Part shown: in pieces, positions 17,426-27,862 of the stretch
How positions within the stretch are numbered: position 1 is the first letter of the stretch
How the letters are laid out: the number at the start of each line of letters is the position of its first letter
Source of the DNA: Deltaproteobacteria bacterium
GTDB lineage: Bacteria > Desulfobacterota > JAFDED01
NCBI GenBank assembly: GCA_019310535.1
Contig: JAFDED010000033.1
Coordinates: forward strand, 1 to 39,201
Length of the DNA stretch: 39,201 bases
Direction of reading: 5' to 3'
Program-made: the position numbers and the translations under genes
Notes under the pieces: model-generated
The model's input: only the letters and a program-made list of their open reading frames with translations
Told to the model about the DNA's origin: nothing
The model's database searches: none

Positions 17426-18898
17426 TCAGGCCCTATGCCGTGGCTGTTGGAGTGCAAGCCGGTACAGATCCATGTATTTCGATGCTGATCGAGCCCAGGT
17501 AAACTCTTCGCGCATCGCGCGGCGCATCAAATCCGTCCATGCTGCGCGGTTCCGGTAAAGCTCCAGGACAGATATCATCCGTTGCATAAGGGCACGGGCG
17601 GAATAAGCTTCGAACTTGAAACCGTTTCCTGAGCCGGTGGCGGGGTCATAATCTCTGATCGTGTCGTCCAGCCCACCGGTGGCGCGCACCAGAGGTATTG
17701 TCCCGTATCGAAGGCTGTATATCTGATTAAGGCCGCATGGCTCATAGCGTGAGGGCATGAGAAAAATGTCGCTTCCCGCTTCGATTTTATGGGCCAGCTC
17801 GTTATCAAAGCCCAGCCGAATGGCTGCCTTTTGCGGAAATCGAGCGCCTATCCGCTGGAACATTTCATGATATTTCTGATCCCCCGTCCCCAGCAAGACG
17901 AACCCTACCTCCAACGCCAGCATCTCATCGATACATTCCGCTACAATGTCCAGCCCTTTCTGGGCCGCAAGGCGTGTGATCATGCCCACCACGGGACGGG
18001 TCATCAGCTCTTCAGGAAGGCCCAAGGTCTCAAGCAAATCGCGTTTGCAACTGACCTTGCCTTCCAGATTCTCGGAAGTATAGTGTGCAGCGATATATGG
18101 ATCTGTCCGGGGGTCCCATTCGGTGTAGTCCGTGCCATTGAGAATCCCGAAAAGATCATCCCTGCGGTCCCTCAATACGCCATCCAATCCGCACCCTAAC
18201 TCCTCGGTCTGGATTTCCCGGCTGTAGTTTTCGCTCACGGTATTGATTACATTTGCCGATTGGATGGCACCTTTCAGGAAATTGAGTTTTCCCCAGAACT
18301 CGAGCCCCCGAACGTCCCGCCATTGCTCGGGAATATCCAGCAACGGAAAAAGATCCATAGGGAAAAGACCTTGATACGCCAGATTGTGGATGGTCAGCAC
18401 CGAGGCCGAGTGGCTCAATTCGGGATGATCAGCGAACATAGTGCGCAGGTAGACCGGGATGAGACCGGACTGCCAATCGTGGCAATGGAAGACGTGCGGC
18501 CAGAAATCCACCAATGCGCACAATTCAAAGGCGCTGCGGGCGAAAAACGTGAAGCGCTGCAGGTTATCGGGGTAATCCCCTTCGGGCGTCCCGTAAAGAT
18601 ATTCCCTGTCGAACAAGGCATCGTTTTCCACGAAGTAAGTGGTTACCTTCTTCTCCAGCCGCGTGTTTCGGATCGTGCCTCTTACGGGCAACCCGCAGAT
18701 AATAGGCTCCACATTTCCGAGAATTCTAGCCCTGGAGGCGATTTGTTGAACCGAGCGATGTCCGGGCAGAAAGACCCGTATGTCGCAATCCAAACTGCGC
18801 AAATACAACGGAAGAGAGCCGCAAACGTCGGCCATGCCGCCCGTTTTGGCAAACGGTGTCACCTCCGGCGAGACCACCAGGACTCTCAACTCGCTCAT
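17426..18898 (-). CDS. glgA: glycogen synthase (ADP-glucose type)
   Basis: GT5 family glycosyltransferase that extends alpha-1,4-glucan from ADP-glucose, 490 aa, typical length. The N-terminal domain starts with the KTGG loop (K18-G21, followed by MADV) that binds the sugar nucleotide. The C-terminal GT-B half has MITRLAAQKG and the conserved E386 in EPCGLNQ followed by YGTIPLVR. AAGGAGA precedes the ATG at good spacing. No other glycogen gene is adjacent. Only 46 bp separate it from the convergent larA-like gene, with no clear terminator between them. Confidence 0.93.
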   Translation of the reverse strand: MSELRVLVVSPEVTPFAKTGGMADVCGSLPLYLRSLDCDIRVFLPGHRSVQQIASRARILGNVEPIICGLPVRGTIRNTRLEKKVTTYFVENDALFDREYLYGTPEGDYPDNLQRFTFFARSAFELCALVDFWPHVFHCHDWQSGLIPVYLRTMFADHPELSHSASVLTIHNLAYQGLFPMDLFPLLDIPEQWRDVRGLEFWGKLNFLKGAIQSANVINTVSENYSREIQTEELGCGLDGVLRDRRDDLFGILNGTDYTEWDPRTDPYIAAHYTSENLEGKVSCKRDLLETLGLPEELMTRPVVGMITRLAAQKGLDIVAECIDEMLALEVGFVLLGTGDQKYHEMFQRIGARFPQKAAIRLGFDNELAHKIEAGSDIFLMPSRYEPCGLNQIYSLRYGTIPLVRATGGLDDTIRDYDPATGSGNGFKFEAYSARALMQRMISVLELYRNRAAWTDLMRRAMREEFTWARSASKYMDLYRLALQQPRHRA

Positions 18899-19170
18899 GA
18901 TGTTCTCCTTTTCAACAGGGCATTAAAACAAGTTTGGTGAATGCGGTAATGATCGAAGGCTGCTGTCATCTTTCAGCACCGAGAGGATCAAGGATTAGAT
19001 TTAAACGTGATAAAACAAAATCCGGCAGGAAGAGAAAGGCTTTGCGATCGGTAAGAGCATTCCGGTGCTGAGAGACGCACACTTCTTCCCCTGAGGACTA
19101 ACTCATAAAAAAACAAGTCCACGGTTCGAAAGATCGCCAGGAGATCGGTCCTTAATTTTGGTTATATGGA
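18899..19170. other. intergenic region with distant inverted repeat
   Basis: A 272-bp gap between the bactofilin stop and the glgA start, both on the - strand. A perfect 9-bp inverted repeat, TCAGCACCG at 18973-18981 and CGGTGCTGA at 19063-19071, encloses 81 bases. The long loop and lack of a T-run argue against a terminator. It could be two half-sites for a regulator of glgA, or chance. A T7 run on the - strand at 19113-19107 lies 58 bases past the bactofilin stop but has no clear stem before it. Confidence 0.25.
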
Positions 19171-19623
19171 CTAGGCAGGGCTCGGTTCCTCGTCGAGTTC
19201 TTCCTTTTCTTCTTCCAAGAATTCCCCGCTTATGAAAGGAGTCCGTGCTTCTTCGGGCACCTGAGAAGTCATCTGACAATTTCCCTCGAAGATCACCCCT
19301 TCATCAATCACCAACACCGGTGTTTTAATATTTCCCAGAAGCTTTCCAGGTGCATGGATCTCCAGCCTGCTGCTGGCCGAGAGGTTTCCTTTGACCTCAC
19401 CGTTGATGATGATGGACTTGGCATTGATTTCGGCTTGAACTTTTGCACTTTCGCCGATGATCAATGTGCCCTGTGTAGAGATCTCTCCGGAAAACTTCCC
19501 GTCGATTTGGACTGTCCCTTCGAAGGTAAGCTTGCCTTCAAACTCCGTCCCTTTGCCCAGAAATGCGCTTATTTCATCTTTTCCGTTTCCCATTTTCTCG
19601 TCCTTTTTCCCAATCATATCCAT
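19171..19623 (-). CDS. bactofilin (polymer-forming cytoskeletal protein)
   Basis: 150-aa bactofilin (DUF583), a nucleotide-free polymer that scaffolds cell-wall enzymes at the membrane. The core (about 20-115) is a right-handed beta-helix of short repeats, visible as FEGKLTFEGTVQIDGKFSG and similar turns (GEISTQG, AEINAKS, GEVKGNLSA). The C-terminal tail is acidic and Pro/Glu-rich. AAGGAG precedes the ATG. It lies 77 bp behind rodA on the same strand, so it probably belongs to the rod-shape block. A hairpin sits just upstream of its ribosome site. Alternative starts are ATG codons a few residues in. Confidence 0.9.
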   Translation of the reverse strand: MDMIGKKDEKMGNGKDEISAFLGKGTEFEGKLTFEGTVQIDGKFSGEISTQGTLIIGESAKVQAEINAKSIIINGEVKGNLSASSRLEIHAPGKLLGNIKTPVLVIDEGVIFEGNCQMTSQVPEEARTPFISGEFLEEEKEELDEEPSPA

Positions 19624-19635
19624 GGCTCTCCTTTT

Positions 19636-19650
19636 TCGGGACCTTCCCGA
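19636..19650 (-). promoter_or_regulatory. hairpin beside the bactofilin ribosome site
   Basis: TCGGGA and TCCCGA form a perfect 6-bp stem with a 3-base loop, 2 bases upstream of the AAGGAG of the bactofilin gene. It has no T-run, so it is not a terminator. The position suggests an effect on translation or RNA end protection (inference). Confidence 0.3.
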
Positions 19651-19700
19651 TTATTCTTTTCCTTTAGCACACTGATTCTCGTTTGACAAGGGCAAATACA

Positions 19701-20801
19701 TTAAAATCGAAATCTTCTCATCCTTATATTTATCAACAAACCGATGCCCGCCATGACGCATACATATGATGATCCACCGTAGCTGATGAAGGGCATCGGC
19801 GCCCCTACCACGGGGAGCAAGCCCACCACCATGCCGGCGTTCACGATGGTCTGCCAGAATATCATGGAAGATACGCCGATGGCAACCAGGGCGCCGAGCC
19901 TGTCACGCGAGTAATACGCTATGCTGATACCCTTGAGGATGATGAACAACAAAAGAACCAGGACAACAAGACTGCCTATGAAACCCCACTCCTCGGCCAA
20001 GACGGAAAGGGCGAAATCGGTATGCTGCTCGGGCAAGAAGTGCAGCCTTGTCTGTGTCCCCTTCATGAACCCTTTGCCCAGGAGGCCGCCTGAGCCGACG
20101 GCAATCTTGGACTGGATGATGTGATAACCGGAACCAAGTGGGTCCAGGGAAGGATCGAGAAATGTCATGACCCGTTTTTTCTGATAATCCTTGAGGTTGT
20201 ACCAGAACACGGGAGCCAGGGTCATGCTTATCCCCGCAAGAATCAAAATTGACACAGGGTGGACTTTCATGAACAAGGTCACCGTGAATGCTATAAAGAG
20301 GATCAACAAAGATGTTCCCAGATCCGGCTGGATGATGATCAGCACGACGGGAACGGCGATAAGAGCAAGGGGCACATAAAGATTGCGAAGGGTGTAAGGT
20401 TCGATTTGATCGTGATACTGGAAGTAGCGTGCCAGTGCGAAAATGATCGTGAGCTTGATAATTTCGGACGGCTGGATGGAAAAACCCATTATCCGCAACC
20501 AGCGGCGGGAGCCGGAAATTTCCTGCCCGAAAGAGATCACCAGCAGGAGAAGAATGATGGAAAATCCATACAAGGGATATGCGACGGTATCCAGGATGTG
20601 ATAGTCCACCGCCGCTATGAGGGTCAGGATCACCAGCCCGATAATAAACCAGTAGAGTTGTTTCAGGTAGTACGGCGTTTGATCTGCGTTTAACAGGGAT
20701 CTGGATGCACTGTAAAGGTTCATGATCCCGATGGCGGCCACGGCGGTGCAAAGCAATAGCAGCGTCCAATCAATATTTTGAAGCAACCTTCTGCCGATCA
20801 T
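19701..20801 (-). CDS. rodA: rod-shape SEDS glycan polymerase RodA
   Basis: Integral membrane peptidoglycan glycosyltransferase of the SEDS family (RodA/FtsW/SpoVE), 366 aa with about 10 helices, polymerising lipid II for lateral wall growth with PBP2. Conserved segments are FSIQPSEIIKL, QPDLGTSLL, and LPEQHTDFALSVLAEEWGF (the large periplasmic loop), and the closing PFISYGGSS. It starts 32 bp inside the end of mrdA, with AAAAGG as ribosome site in the mrdA frame, so the two are translationally coupled. Confidence 0.95.
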   Translation of the reverse strand: MIGRRLLQNIDWTLLLLCTAVAAIGIMNLYSASRSLLNADQTPYYLKQLYWFIIGLVILTLIAAVDYHILDTVAYPLYGFSIILLLLVISFGQEISGSRRWLRIMGFSIQPSEIIKLTIIFALARYFQYHDQIEPYTLRNLYVPLALIAVPVVLIIIQPDLGTSLLILFIAFTVTLFMKVHPVSILILAGISMTLAPVFWYNLKDYQKKRVMTFLDPSLDPLGSGYHIIQSKIAVGSGGLLGKGFMKGTQTRLHFLPEQHTDFALSVLAEEWGFIGSLVVLVLLLFIILKGISIAYYSRDRLGALVAIGVSSMIFWQTIVNAGMVVGLLPVVGAPMPFISYGGSSYVCVMAGIGLLINIRMRRFRF

Positions 20802-22632
20802 CCTTTAGCCTTTTCAAGTGAAAGAATCTTTTCAGGATTTGTTTTGCAATGGGGGCGGCCACACTGCCGCCATGTCCACCGTGCTCGACAAGTACCACAA
20901 CGACAACTTCGGGATTTTTCCACGGGGCAAAACATACAAACCACGCATGATCACGAAACTGGTAAGGTGTGGACTCCTTTTGCCCGCGTGAAACCCTGTT
21001 TCGAAGCTTGGTCACCTGGGCGGTACCCGTTTTACCGCCTATCTCGATGTCCGGCAACCGGCTTCTCGAACCGGTTCCACGAGGTTCGTGGACCACTCCT
21101 CGAAGGGCCCTGCGGATTATCTCCAGATTCTTGGGCTGCAAATCTGTCGTGCCTTTTATCTCTGTAACAGCCGTCAGAACAGACTTGTTTTTTGTATCCA
21201 GCACTCGTTCGACAATGATGGGTCTGTACAGATGACCGCCGTTGGCGGATGCCGAAGTCAGGACAGCCATCTGGATTGGGGTTACGAGAATATATCCTTG
21301 TCCAATGGAGGCGGAAATGGTTTCCCCGGGATACCAAGGCTCGCCCAGGGCTTTCTTTTTCCATTCAGCATCGGGAATCAGGCCGCGGGACTCCCCCGGC
21401 AATTCGATGCCCGTCAGTTGGCCTAGACCCAACATTCGGGCATATCTGGACAAACGGTCGATGCCCAATCTATGACCGAGGTTATAAAAGAACACATCGC
21501 ACGATTCAACAATGGCCCGATGGATAGAGATGGACCCATGTCCCCCGCGCTTCCAACAGCGATAGTTCCTCTTACCAAACCGGTAGTATCCGGGGCAGTA
21601 AAATTCATCCCGTATTCCGATTTCTCCCTCTGACAGTCCTGCAAGAGCCGTGACAATTTTGAAAATTGAGCCGGGTGGATATTGGCCCCTGATAGCCCTG
21701 TTTTCCAAGGGATGAAGCGGGTGCATGACTATTTCCTTCCACTGTCGCGAGGTGATGTTGCCCGCAAATATATTGGGGTCAAAAGAGGGGCGACTCAACA
21801 TGGCCAGTATTTTTCCATTTCGAGGATCCATAACCACGACGGCCCCTGCCTTTTGGCCAAAGGCGGCCTCCACTCCTATCTGAAGATCCAGATCTATTGT
21901 GAGTTGAATGGCATGTCCGGGAACGGATCCCACTTCGTTCAACACCTTGATCTCACGGCCGGCTGCCGTAACCTCCACCTGTCGGCCCCCGTCTTTTCCT
22001 TTGAAATGCTTTTCAAACTGGATCTCAATTCCGCTGCGGCCAATTATATTTCCCGCTCTGTAACCGGCGAACTTCTTATCCCTGAGCTGTTGCGGGGTGA
22101 TTTCTCCGATGGTTCCCAGTAAGTGGGCAGCAAGAGTTCCATGCAGGTATGATCTCTTTGCCTCAACTTCCACCACTATACCCGGCAGGTAAAACTTGTT
22201 TTCTTCGATGGATGCCAGCTCCTCCCAGGAGATATCCCGTTTCACTTTAAATGGAAGAAATTTAGGTTGACCCCGGGCATCCGATAGAACCCGTTCAATA
22301 TCTTCAGGAGAGATGGCCAGGATCTTCCCAAGATTCCGGGATAATTCCTGCCAATCTGTAACCTCCTCGGGAATTATGGAGACATCAAAAGCAGGACGAT
22401 TGTCCACCAGAATTTTTCCCTGGGAATCCTGTATCCTGCCTCGGGGGGCCGGAATTCGTACCAACCGAATGCGATTGTTCTCCGATAGGTGTTTAAGATC
22501 ATCTCCGCGTATGATCTGAAGGTACCACAGCCGGATGATCAAAATCATAAAAGCGAATAGAACAGCAAACACCAGAAAGGAAAATTGCCGTCGTATGTCT
22601 TCGGGATTATATTCTCGCTGTTTCAATACCAA
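20770..22632 (-). CDS. mrdA: penicillin-binding protein 2, elongasome transpeptidase
   Basis: Class B PBP cross-linking lateral-wall peptidoglycan, 620 aa. One membrane helix (about 18-40), a PBP dimerisation domain (about 60-230), and a transpeptidase domain (about 260-605) with S322xxK325 (PGSIFK), S377-C-D379 and K534-T-G. The SxD form of the second motif is usual for PBP2. Cysteines 346 and 359 and GGHG lie where PBP2 proteins bind zinc. The start is TTG at 22632, or TTG at 22626, which overlaps the mreD stop as TTGA. No ATG fits, so a non-standard start is likely. It overlaps rodA by 32 bp. Confidence 0.94.
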   Translation of the reverse strand: MVLKQREYNPEDIRRQFSFLVFAVLFAFMILIIRLWYLQIIRGDDLKHLSENNRIRLVRIPAPRGRIQDSQGKILVDNRPAFDVSIIPEEVTDWQELSRNLGKILAISPEDIERVLSDARGQPKFLPFKVKRDISWEELASIEENKFYLPGIVVEVEAKRSYLHGTLAAHLLGTIGEITPQQLRDKKFAGYRAGNIIGRSGIEIQFEKHFKGKDGGRQVEVTAAGREIKVLNEVGSVPGHAIQLTIDLDLQIGVEAAFGQKAGAVVVMDPRNGKILAMLSRPSFDPNIFAGNITSRQWKEIVMHPLHPLENRAIRGQYPPGSIFKIVTALAGLSEGEIGIRDEFYCPGYYRFGKRNYRCWKRGGHGSISIHRAIVESCDVFFYNLGHRLGIDRLSRYARMLGLGQLTGIELPGESRGLIPDAEWKKKALGEPWYPGETISASIGQGYILVTPIQMAVLTSASANGGHLYRPIIVERVLDTKNKSVLTAVTEIKGTTDLQPKNLEIIRRALRGVVHEPRGTGSRSRLPDIEIGGKTGTAQVTKLRNRVSRGQKESTPYQFRDHAWFVCFAPWKNPEVVVVVLVEHGGHGGSVAAPIAKQILKRFFHLKRLKDDRQKVASKY

Positions 22633-23144
22633 CCTCGACCTTCAGTGGTTTTCTTGCTCAGAAACTTCGCCATAGTGGCATCAACTCTCCTCAGAAGGGC
22701 GAAGACAAAAGGTGCTATCAAACCGGTGGCGGCGGCCTGGAGCAGAACATTCCCCACATCCAGACCTTCCACGCGCCAGGTGCCTTGAATCCGCAAAATC
22801 CCCAGCATTATCAAGCCATCCATGAGGCTAAAAAGAAACACGAGGAAAAATATAAACATCGGATGCTTCGTGAAAAATCTCTTGGCCACTGTTGCGGTGA
22901 TCAGGAGCACTATAAACTTTGAGAAGCTAAAAGTGCCTGGAATACCTCCTGATCCGATGTCCATCATGTATCCCAGACAAAAAGCCAGCACTCCTCCCCA
23001 CGCGACATCTCGTGTAAAACCCAAATATACAACAATGATGAGAATCAGATCTACGTGGAACGTGCCCGGAATAAGATAAAAGACCGTGGTCTGGAGCACC
23101 AGCGAGAAAATTCCACACAGCAGGAAAAAGAAAAAGTCTTTCAT
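22623..23144 (-). CDS. mreD: rod shape-determining membrane protein MreD
   Basis: Small integral membrane protein of the elongasome, 173 aa with 5-6 predicted helices and few charged residues (start MKDFFFFLLCGIFSLVLQ, helical hairpin around GGVLAFCLGYMMDIGSGG). It links MreC to PBP2/RodA. The identity rests on its place between mreC and mrdA as much as on its weakly conserved sequence. A poor GGGAAA ribosome site lies before the ATG. Its end overlaps the mrdA start. Confidence 0.88.
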   Translation of the reverse strand: MKDFFFFLLCGIFSLVLQTTVFYLIPGTFHVDLILIIVVYLGFTRDVAWGGVLAFCLGYMMDIGSGGIPGTFSFSKFIVLLITATVAKRFFTKHPMFIFFLVFLFSLMDGLIMLGILRIQGTWRVEGLDVGNVLLQAAATGLIAPFVFALLRRVDATMAKFLSKKTTEGRGWY

Positions 23145-23358
23145 CGTTTCCCGGTAGCCCAGAAGATAAGAAGATTAATTTACGACCTTATCCAGGCTAC
23201 ATGGTGAACATGACATGAAATACAGGGAGGCTCGAATCACAGAAACCGCTCCTTTTTGTCTTCCCGATGCAGGTCTGCCCTGACTATTTCTGTGGCAAAC
23301 CCCATTCCCGGCGGTCAAAGATGCCTCTTCGCCGTCAGCACCCGGAGAATTTTTCGCA

Positions 23359-24210
23359 CTACTCATTGGTGGAATTGGTCTCGAGCTCTTCCATGTAAGG
23401 ATGATCCAGTATTACCAGAACCTCCTGTAGTTTGGAAAAATCAACATGGGGGGTCACCTCCGCCACCTGATAGAGTCCGCTTTTACTTTTTCGAATGCTG
23501 GAGACGAAGCCCAGGGGAAGGCCATCGGGATAAATTCCTCCCATTCCTGAAGAGATCACGTGGTCGCCCGGCATTACATTATCCGTTTGCAGCAGATATT
23601 TCAATACACAGCCGCCACTGGAATTGCCTTCGAGGATTCCCCTGGCACGCGTTCGCTGGATGCGGGAATCCAGGGCGCTGTTTCGGTCGGTAATCAGGAG
23701 CACCTTGGAGACAAGAGCCGAGCTTTCTAATACATGACCGACGAGCCCCCCGGCCGCCACAACAGGCATCCGCCTCTGTATCCCGCTGGATTTGCCCTTA
23801 TCGATCAATATGATCCGAAACCATCCGGAGGCATCCTCTCCAATGACCCTTGCGGGCACCGTTCTCCATACAAGACGGTCTTTGAAATCCAGCAATTCTC
23901 TCAACCTCTGGTTCTCAAGCTCAGCTTCCCTCAACTCGCTGATCTCGCTTTCCAGTTCCCGGACGAGTTGCTCGAGTTTTATGTTCTCCCGGCGTGCGTT
24001 GATAAGATAAAAATATCCCAACCAGATGGAGCGGATACCCGTGCTGATGTATATGATGGCACGCTGGAATGGATATGCCGCGTCCAGGATCAGGCGCTCG
24101 ATGAAATTCAACTCCTTGGCCTGGGGAATTCGCCTGGAAAGTATGCTGGTGATAGCCACGAACAGCAATACCAGAATGGCAATGCGGCGGTACTTATAGA
24201 TGATCATCAT
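23359..24210 (-). CDS. mreC: rod shape-determining protein MreC
   Basis: Periplasmic scaffold of the elongasome, 283 aa from ATG 24210. A cytoplasmic stub is followed by a membrane helix at about 8-24, a coiled coil at about 72-108 (NIKLEQLVRELESEISELRE) and the two beta-barrel domains of MreC (for example GDHVISSGMGGIYPDGLPLG). An upstream in-frame ATG at 24321 would add 37 residues before the membrane anchor; these look unlike MreC, and neither start has a good ribosome site. The gap to mreB is 195 bp and to mreD 214 bp; the latter shows no convincing gene. Confidence 0.92.
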   Translation of the reverse strand: MMIIYKYRRIAILVLLFVAITSILSRRIPQAKELNFIERLILDAAYPFQRAIIYISTGIRSIWLGYFYLINARRENIKLEQLVRELESEISELREAELENQRLRELLDFKDRLVWRTVPARVIGEDASGWFRIILIDKGKSSGIQRRMPVVAAGGLVGHVLESSALVSKVLLITDRNSALDSRIQRTRARGILEGNSSGGCVLKYLLQTDNVMPGDHVISSGMGGIYPDGLPLGFVSSIRKSKSGLYQVAEVTPHVDFSKLQEVLVILDHPYMEELETNSTNE

Positions 24211-24405
24211 TTGTACGTGAGCCTGATCCCCATCTACGTGTACGTGATTTCCGTAGCATCGGTGAATAACCGTCGATATAAGAGATGAGAAGGCTGGCGG
24301 CGTGAGATCCTGGTCGCTCATTCGATAGGTATTCAGCGCGACATAACTCCACTGGCCATATTGCGGGCATCAGTAAATCTTCGCCGCTGGAGGATGTATA
24401 GGAAA

Positions 24406-25497
<1,092 letters not shown>

Positions 25498-25680
25498 TTA
25501 TAACCGCGAACTATTGCACGCAAGAGACCTGATGAAATCCCAGGGTATTCTGATAGTCAGCGGTGAGGAAATTCTATTTGCCGTCCGTGCGGTCGACGAA
25601 TTAAATCTCTCACATGAATATTCATATGGACTCTCTATATCTTTTTTTGCGAAAAAAATCAACTGAATAATCCACATGGA

Positions 25681-26532
25681 TCAGCAATGTTCGGCGCGAA
25701 GGATCTCCGCAAGGTTTTCCCCCAGGATCTTTTTCCGGGCGGAAGGCTCCAGTGCAGCGGATTCAATCTCCCGGATATATCTGGCAGGTTGTATCAATGG
25801 GTAATCACTGCCGAAGATGATCCGATTTGCGCCGGTGATCTTTACCGCTATTTCGTAAATCCGGGAATCGTAAAGGTATGGGGAGGCTGCGGTGTCATAA
25901 AGCACTCGTCGGGTGGTGGAGGCAACCTCCGGCATCAGTTCGTAAAAAAAGAGCCCGCCTCCCCAGTGCGCCAGGATGACGGTGGTCCCGGGAAAGGTTC
26001 CGATGAATTCATAGAGCGATCGCAATCCATGGAGACCCTTTCCCGGATAATGATGTCCAATCTCCTCACTGGTATGAATCAGCAAAGGAACACCGATCTC
26101 ATCTGCCAATTTCGCCAGGGGTCTTGCCCATATCATTTCTTCTCCGGCGTAGTGAGCAACCTCCCCAATCCCTTTCATGCCCCCGTCGATGACCCTGTGA
26201 ATCTCGGCCTCCACCGGCCCTGAGCCCCTCGGTGGGACACAGGCAAATGGGATCAGGCGGCCGGGATGCCTGCGTGCACTCTCCAGGAGGTAGTCATTGT
26301 GCAGCCGGCACAGGCCAAGATCCTCCCAAGGAAACCCGCAGATTACGGCCTGGTCCACCCCCTGCGTGTTCATGTCATTCACCAGCTCATCGGAACCGGC
26401 CATGCGAGCCCGCGGATCTCCGTACAGAGCGCAAAAGACTGCGTCATGTTTGCAGAACTTTTTACGCCCGCCCCTCACCACATCGGGAAACACATGGGTA
26501 TGACCGTCGATGATCGTATTCGGCCTGCTCAC
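25681..26532 (-). CDS. metal-dependent hydrolase of the amidohydrolase superfamily (PF04909-like)
   Basis: TIM-barrel hydrolase or decarboxylase, 283 aa, cytoplasmic. Metal and catalytic residues are H11 and H13 (DGHTH), H153 (LLIHTSE), H189 (LAHWGG) and D243 (GSDYP). This pattern belongs to the group with lactonases and 2,3-dihydroxybenzoate-type decarboxylases. The start is GTG at 26532: GGAAGGAG sits 6 bases upstream, and the fold begins directly at IIDGHTH. A frame from ATG 26718 would add 62 residues without family resemblance. It diverges from the GntR gene and is the likely lactone- or ester-opening step of the acid-catabolism locus (inference). Confidence 0.85.
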   Translation of the reverse strand: MSRPNTIIDGHTHVFPDVVRGGRKKFCKHDAVFCALYGDPRARMAGSDELVNDMNTQGVDQAVICGFPWEDLGLCRLHNDYLLESARRHPGRLIPFACVPPRGSGPVEAEIHRVIDGGMKGIGEVAHYAGEEMIWARPLAKLADEIGVPLLIHTSEEIGHHYPGKGLHGLRSLYEFIGTFPGTTVILAHWGGGLFFYELMPEVASTTRRVLYDTAASPYLYDSRIYEIAVKITGANRIIFGSDYPLIQPARYIREIESAALEPSARKKILGENLAEILRAEHC

Positions 26533-26775
26533 AAAGACTCCTTCCGCTGATGAGCCTGATAAGCTCCATAATGTCCTGCCTTTGGGATTTTCTCTGAATA
26601 AAATTTCATTATACAACAACCGGTCGCATGAAACATATAAAAATTTTTTGTTGTTTCCCGCAGGGCGGAAAGGGATTCGGGCGGGGATAAACCACGCACC
26701 TATCGGCACAATACACAATCATTTTCATGCCCCGCGGGTGCAGCCGCTGCATGATAATTAGGTTATTAAAAAAAC

Positions 26776-26815
26776 TTGACATTCAGCGAAAAATAGTCAA
26801 ACATGTATATACATG
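26776..26815 (+). promoter_or_regulatory. GntR/HutC operator and candidate promoter
   Basis: A perfect 14-bp palindrome CATGTATATACATG spans 26802-26815 and contains GT-A-TA-T-AC, the GT-N-TA-N-AC consensus of the HutC subfamily. It covers the ATG of the GntR gene (26813). TTGACA at 26776-26781 is a consensus -35 box, but the -10 position about 17 bases on is weak and lies against the palindrome. TTGAC and GTCAA (26776-26780, 26796-26800) are inverted, so a -35-like box faces each way. Binding here would block the regulator gene and perhaps the divergent hydrolase. A shorter relative, ATGTTTACAT, lies at 27698-27707 before the FAH gene. Confidence 0.6.
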
Positions 26816-27592
26816 CATGACAAATCTTACATCCCCAAATATCAGGTTATCGAGAAAGCAATTCTGGAGAGTATCGATAACGGCACATTGAAGCCGTTAG
26901 ACGCTCTTCCTTCAGAGAAAGAGCTGTGTATCCAGTGGGCGGCGAGCAGGAGCACGGTGAGAATCGCATTGGACCACCTCTCTTATGCGGGGAAAATATT
27001 TCGGGTCCCCGGTAAGGGGAGCTTTGTGGCCGCTCAAAAAATAGATCAGAATGCTTCTCAACTCCTGAGCTTCAGTGAAAAAATGAGGGCGCAGGGGCTT
27101 TCAGTAAGAACCAAGTTGATAAAAAAAGAGGTGATAGTCCCTGACAAGGAAATTGTAGGCAAATTGCTTCTCGGGCGAGAGGAGAAAGTGATCAAAATCG
27201 AACGCCTGAGGTTAGTTGAGGGACAACCCATGGTTTTGCAGCTCCTTTTTGTGCCATTCACTTCCTGCCAAGCGTTATTGAATGAAGATCTAGAGGCCCA
27301 GTCCCTCAAGCTGCTCTTAGAGGAAAAGTGTGGTATCCGTCTGTATCGAAGTGATGTTTGGGTAAAAGCTTTTGCTCCGTCCCGCCGAGAACGCGGATTG
27401 TTGGGCAACCCGAAGGTGCCCCTATTTTTGATGGTTGAAGGGGTTGCTTACGATAAAAATGATGCGCCCGTCAGGTTTAGCAGAGGCATTTTCCGCGGCG
27501 ACCGTACACGGCTGAAGATTTCCGATTTTACAAGAGAAGCAGACAACGTGCTGACTGTTGTTATCGGGGAGGAACACGAGAATCGATATTGA
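26813..27592 (+). CDS. GntR-family (HutC subfamily) transcriptional regulator
   Basis: 259-aa ligand-responsive repressor. The N-terminal winged helix-turn-helix (about 5-74) has the LPSEKEL and SRSTVRIAL segments typical of GntR; the C-terminal UTRA effector domain covers about 85-240. UTRA proteins bind small acids, amino acids or sugar phosphates. The ATG has no ribosome site and lies inside the operator, so the mRNA may be leaderless or start very close to the codon. No other start fits the domain. Its place between the hydrolase and the transporter operon makes it the probable local regulator, responding to the imported acid or an intermediate. Confidence 0.9.
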   Translation: MHDKSYIPKYQVIEKAILESIDNGTLKPLDALPSEKELCIQWAASRSTVRIALDHLSYAGKIFRVPGKGSFVAAQKIDQNASQLLSFSEKMRAQGLSVRTKLIKKEVIVPDKEIVGKLLLGREEKVIKIERLRLVEGQPMVLQLLFVPFTSCQALLNEDLEAQSLKLLLEEKCGIRLYRSDVWVKAFAPSRRERGLLGNPKVPLFLMVEGVAYDKNDAPVRFSRGIFRGDRTRLKISDFTREADNVLTVVIGEEHENRY

Positions 27593-27862
27593 GAACACGG
27601 ATTCAGCAGAATCATCGAAGGTATATGCACTCTGTGAGATCGGATAATTGACGAATCTATGACCTCTGAGCAAAAAGACATGCCGACTAACTCCCATATG
27701 TTTACATTTGTTAAGAAAAGCAGATCACTTGATACATTGGTCATATAAACAGACCGGATTATGAAAATTATATGAGGTTGTCCTTCTCTCCAGTGAGCGA
27801 GACTTCCGAATCTGGTGAGAAAGAATCCTATTTCAGGAACTGAATACGTAAAGGAGGGAGAA
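27593..27862 (+). promoter_or_regulatory. leader of the catabolic operon
   Basis: A 270-bp gap before the FAH gene with no recognisable gene. It contains ATGTTTACAT (27698-27707), a shortened relative of the GntR operator, and GGTC...GACC arms around 27740. AT-rich sequence at about 27735-27775 could be the promoter. None of these is strong. Confidence 0.3.

Noticed and set aside
19087..19140. Possible tRNA-like segment around GGTTCGAAAG
   Set aside because: The TTCGA resembles a T-loop, but no acceptor, D or anticodon stem can be formed around it.
20770..20801. 32-bp overlap of mrdA and rodA as a frameshift or assembly error
   Set aside because: Both genes have normal ends and full motifs, and rodA has its own AAAAGG site, so this is ordinary translational coupling.
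23175..23366. 63-codon - strand frame overlapping the end of mreC
   Set aside because: Its ATG overlaps the mreC stop, but it has no ribosome site of its own, no domain and a composition unlike a membrane or soluble protein of the mre block. Probably untranslated spacer.
26739..26753. TGCAGCCGCTGCA palindrome between the hydrolase and GntR genes
   Set aside because: Only 5-bp arms, and unlike the GntR consensus site. It could be chance in a GC-rich patch.
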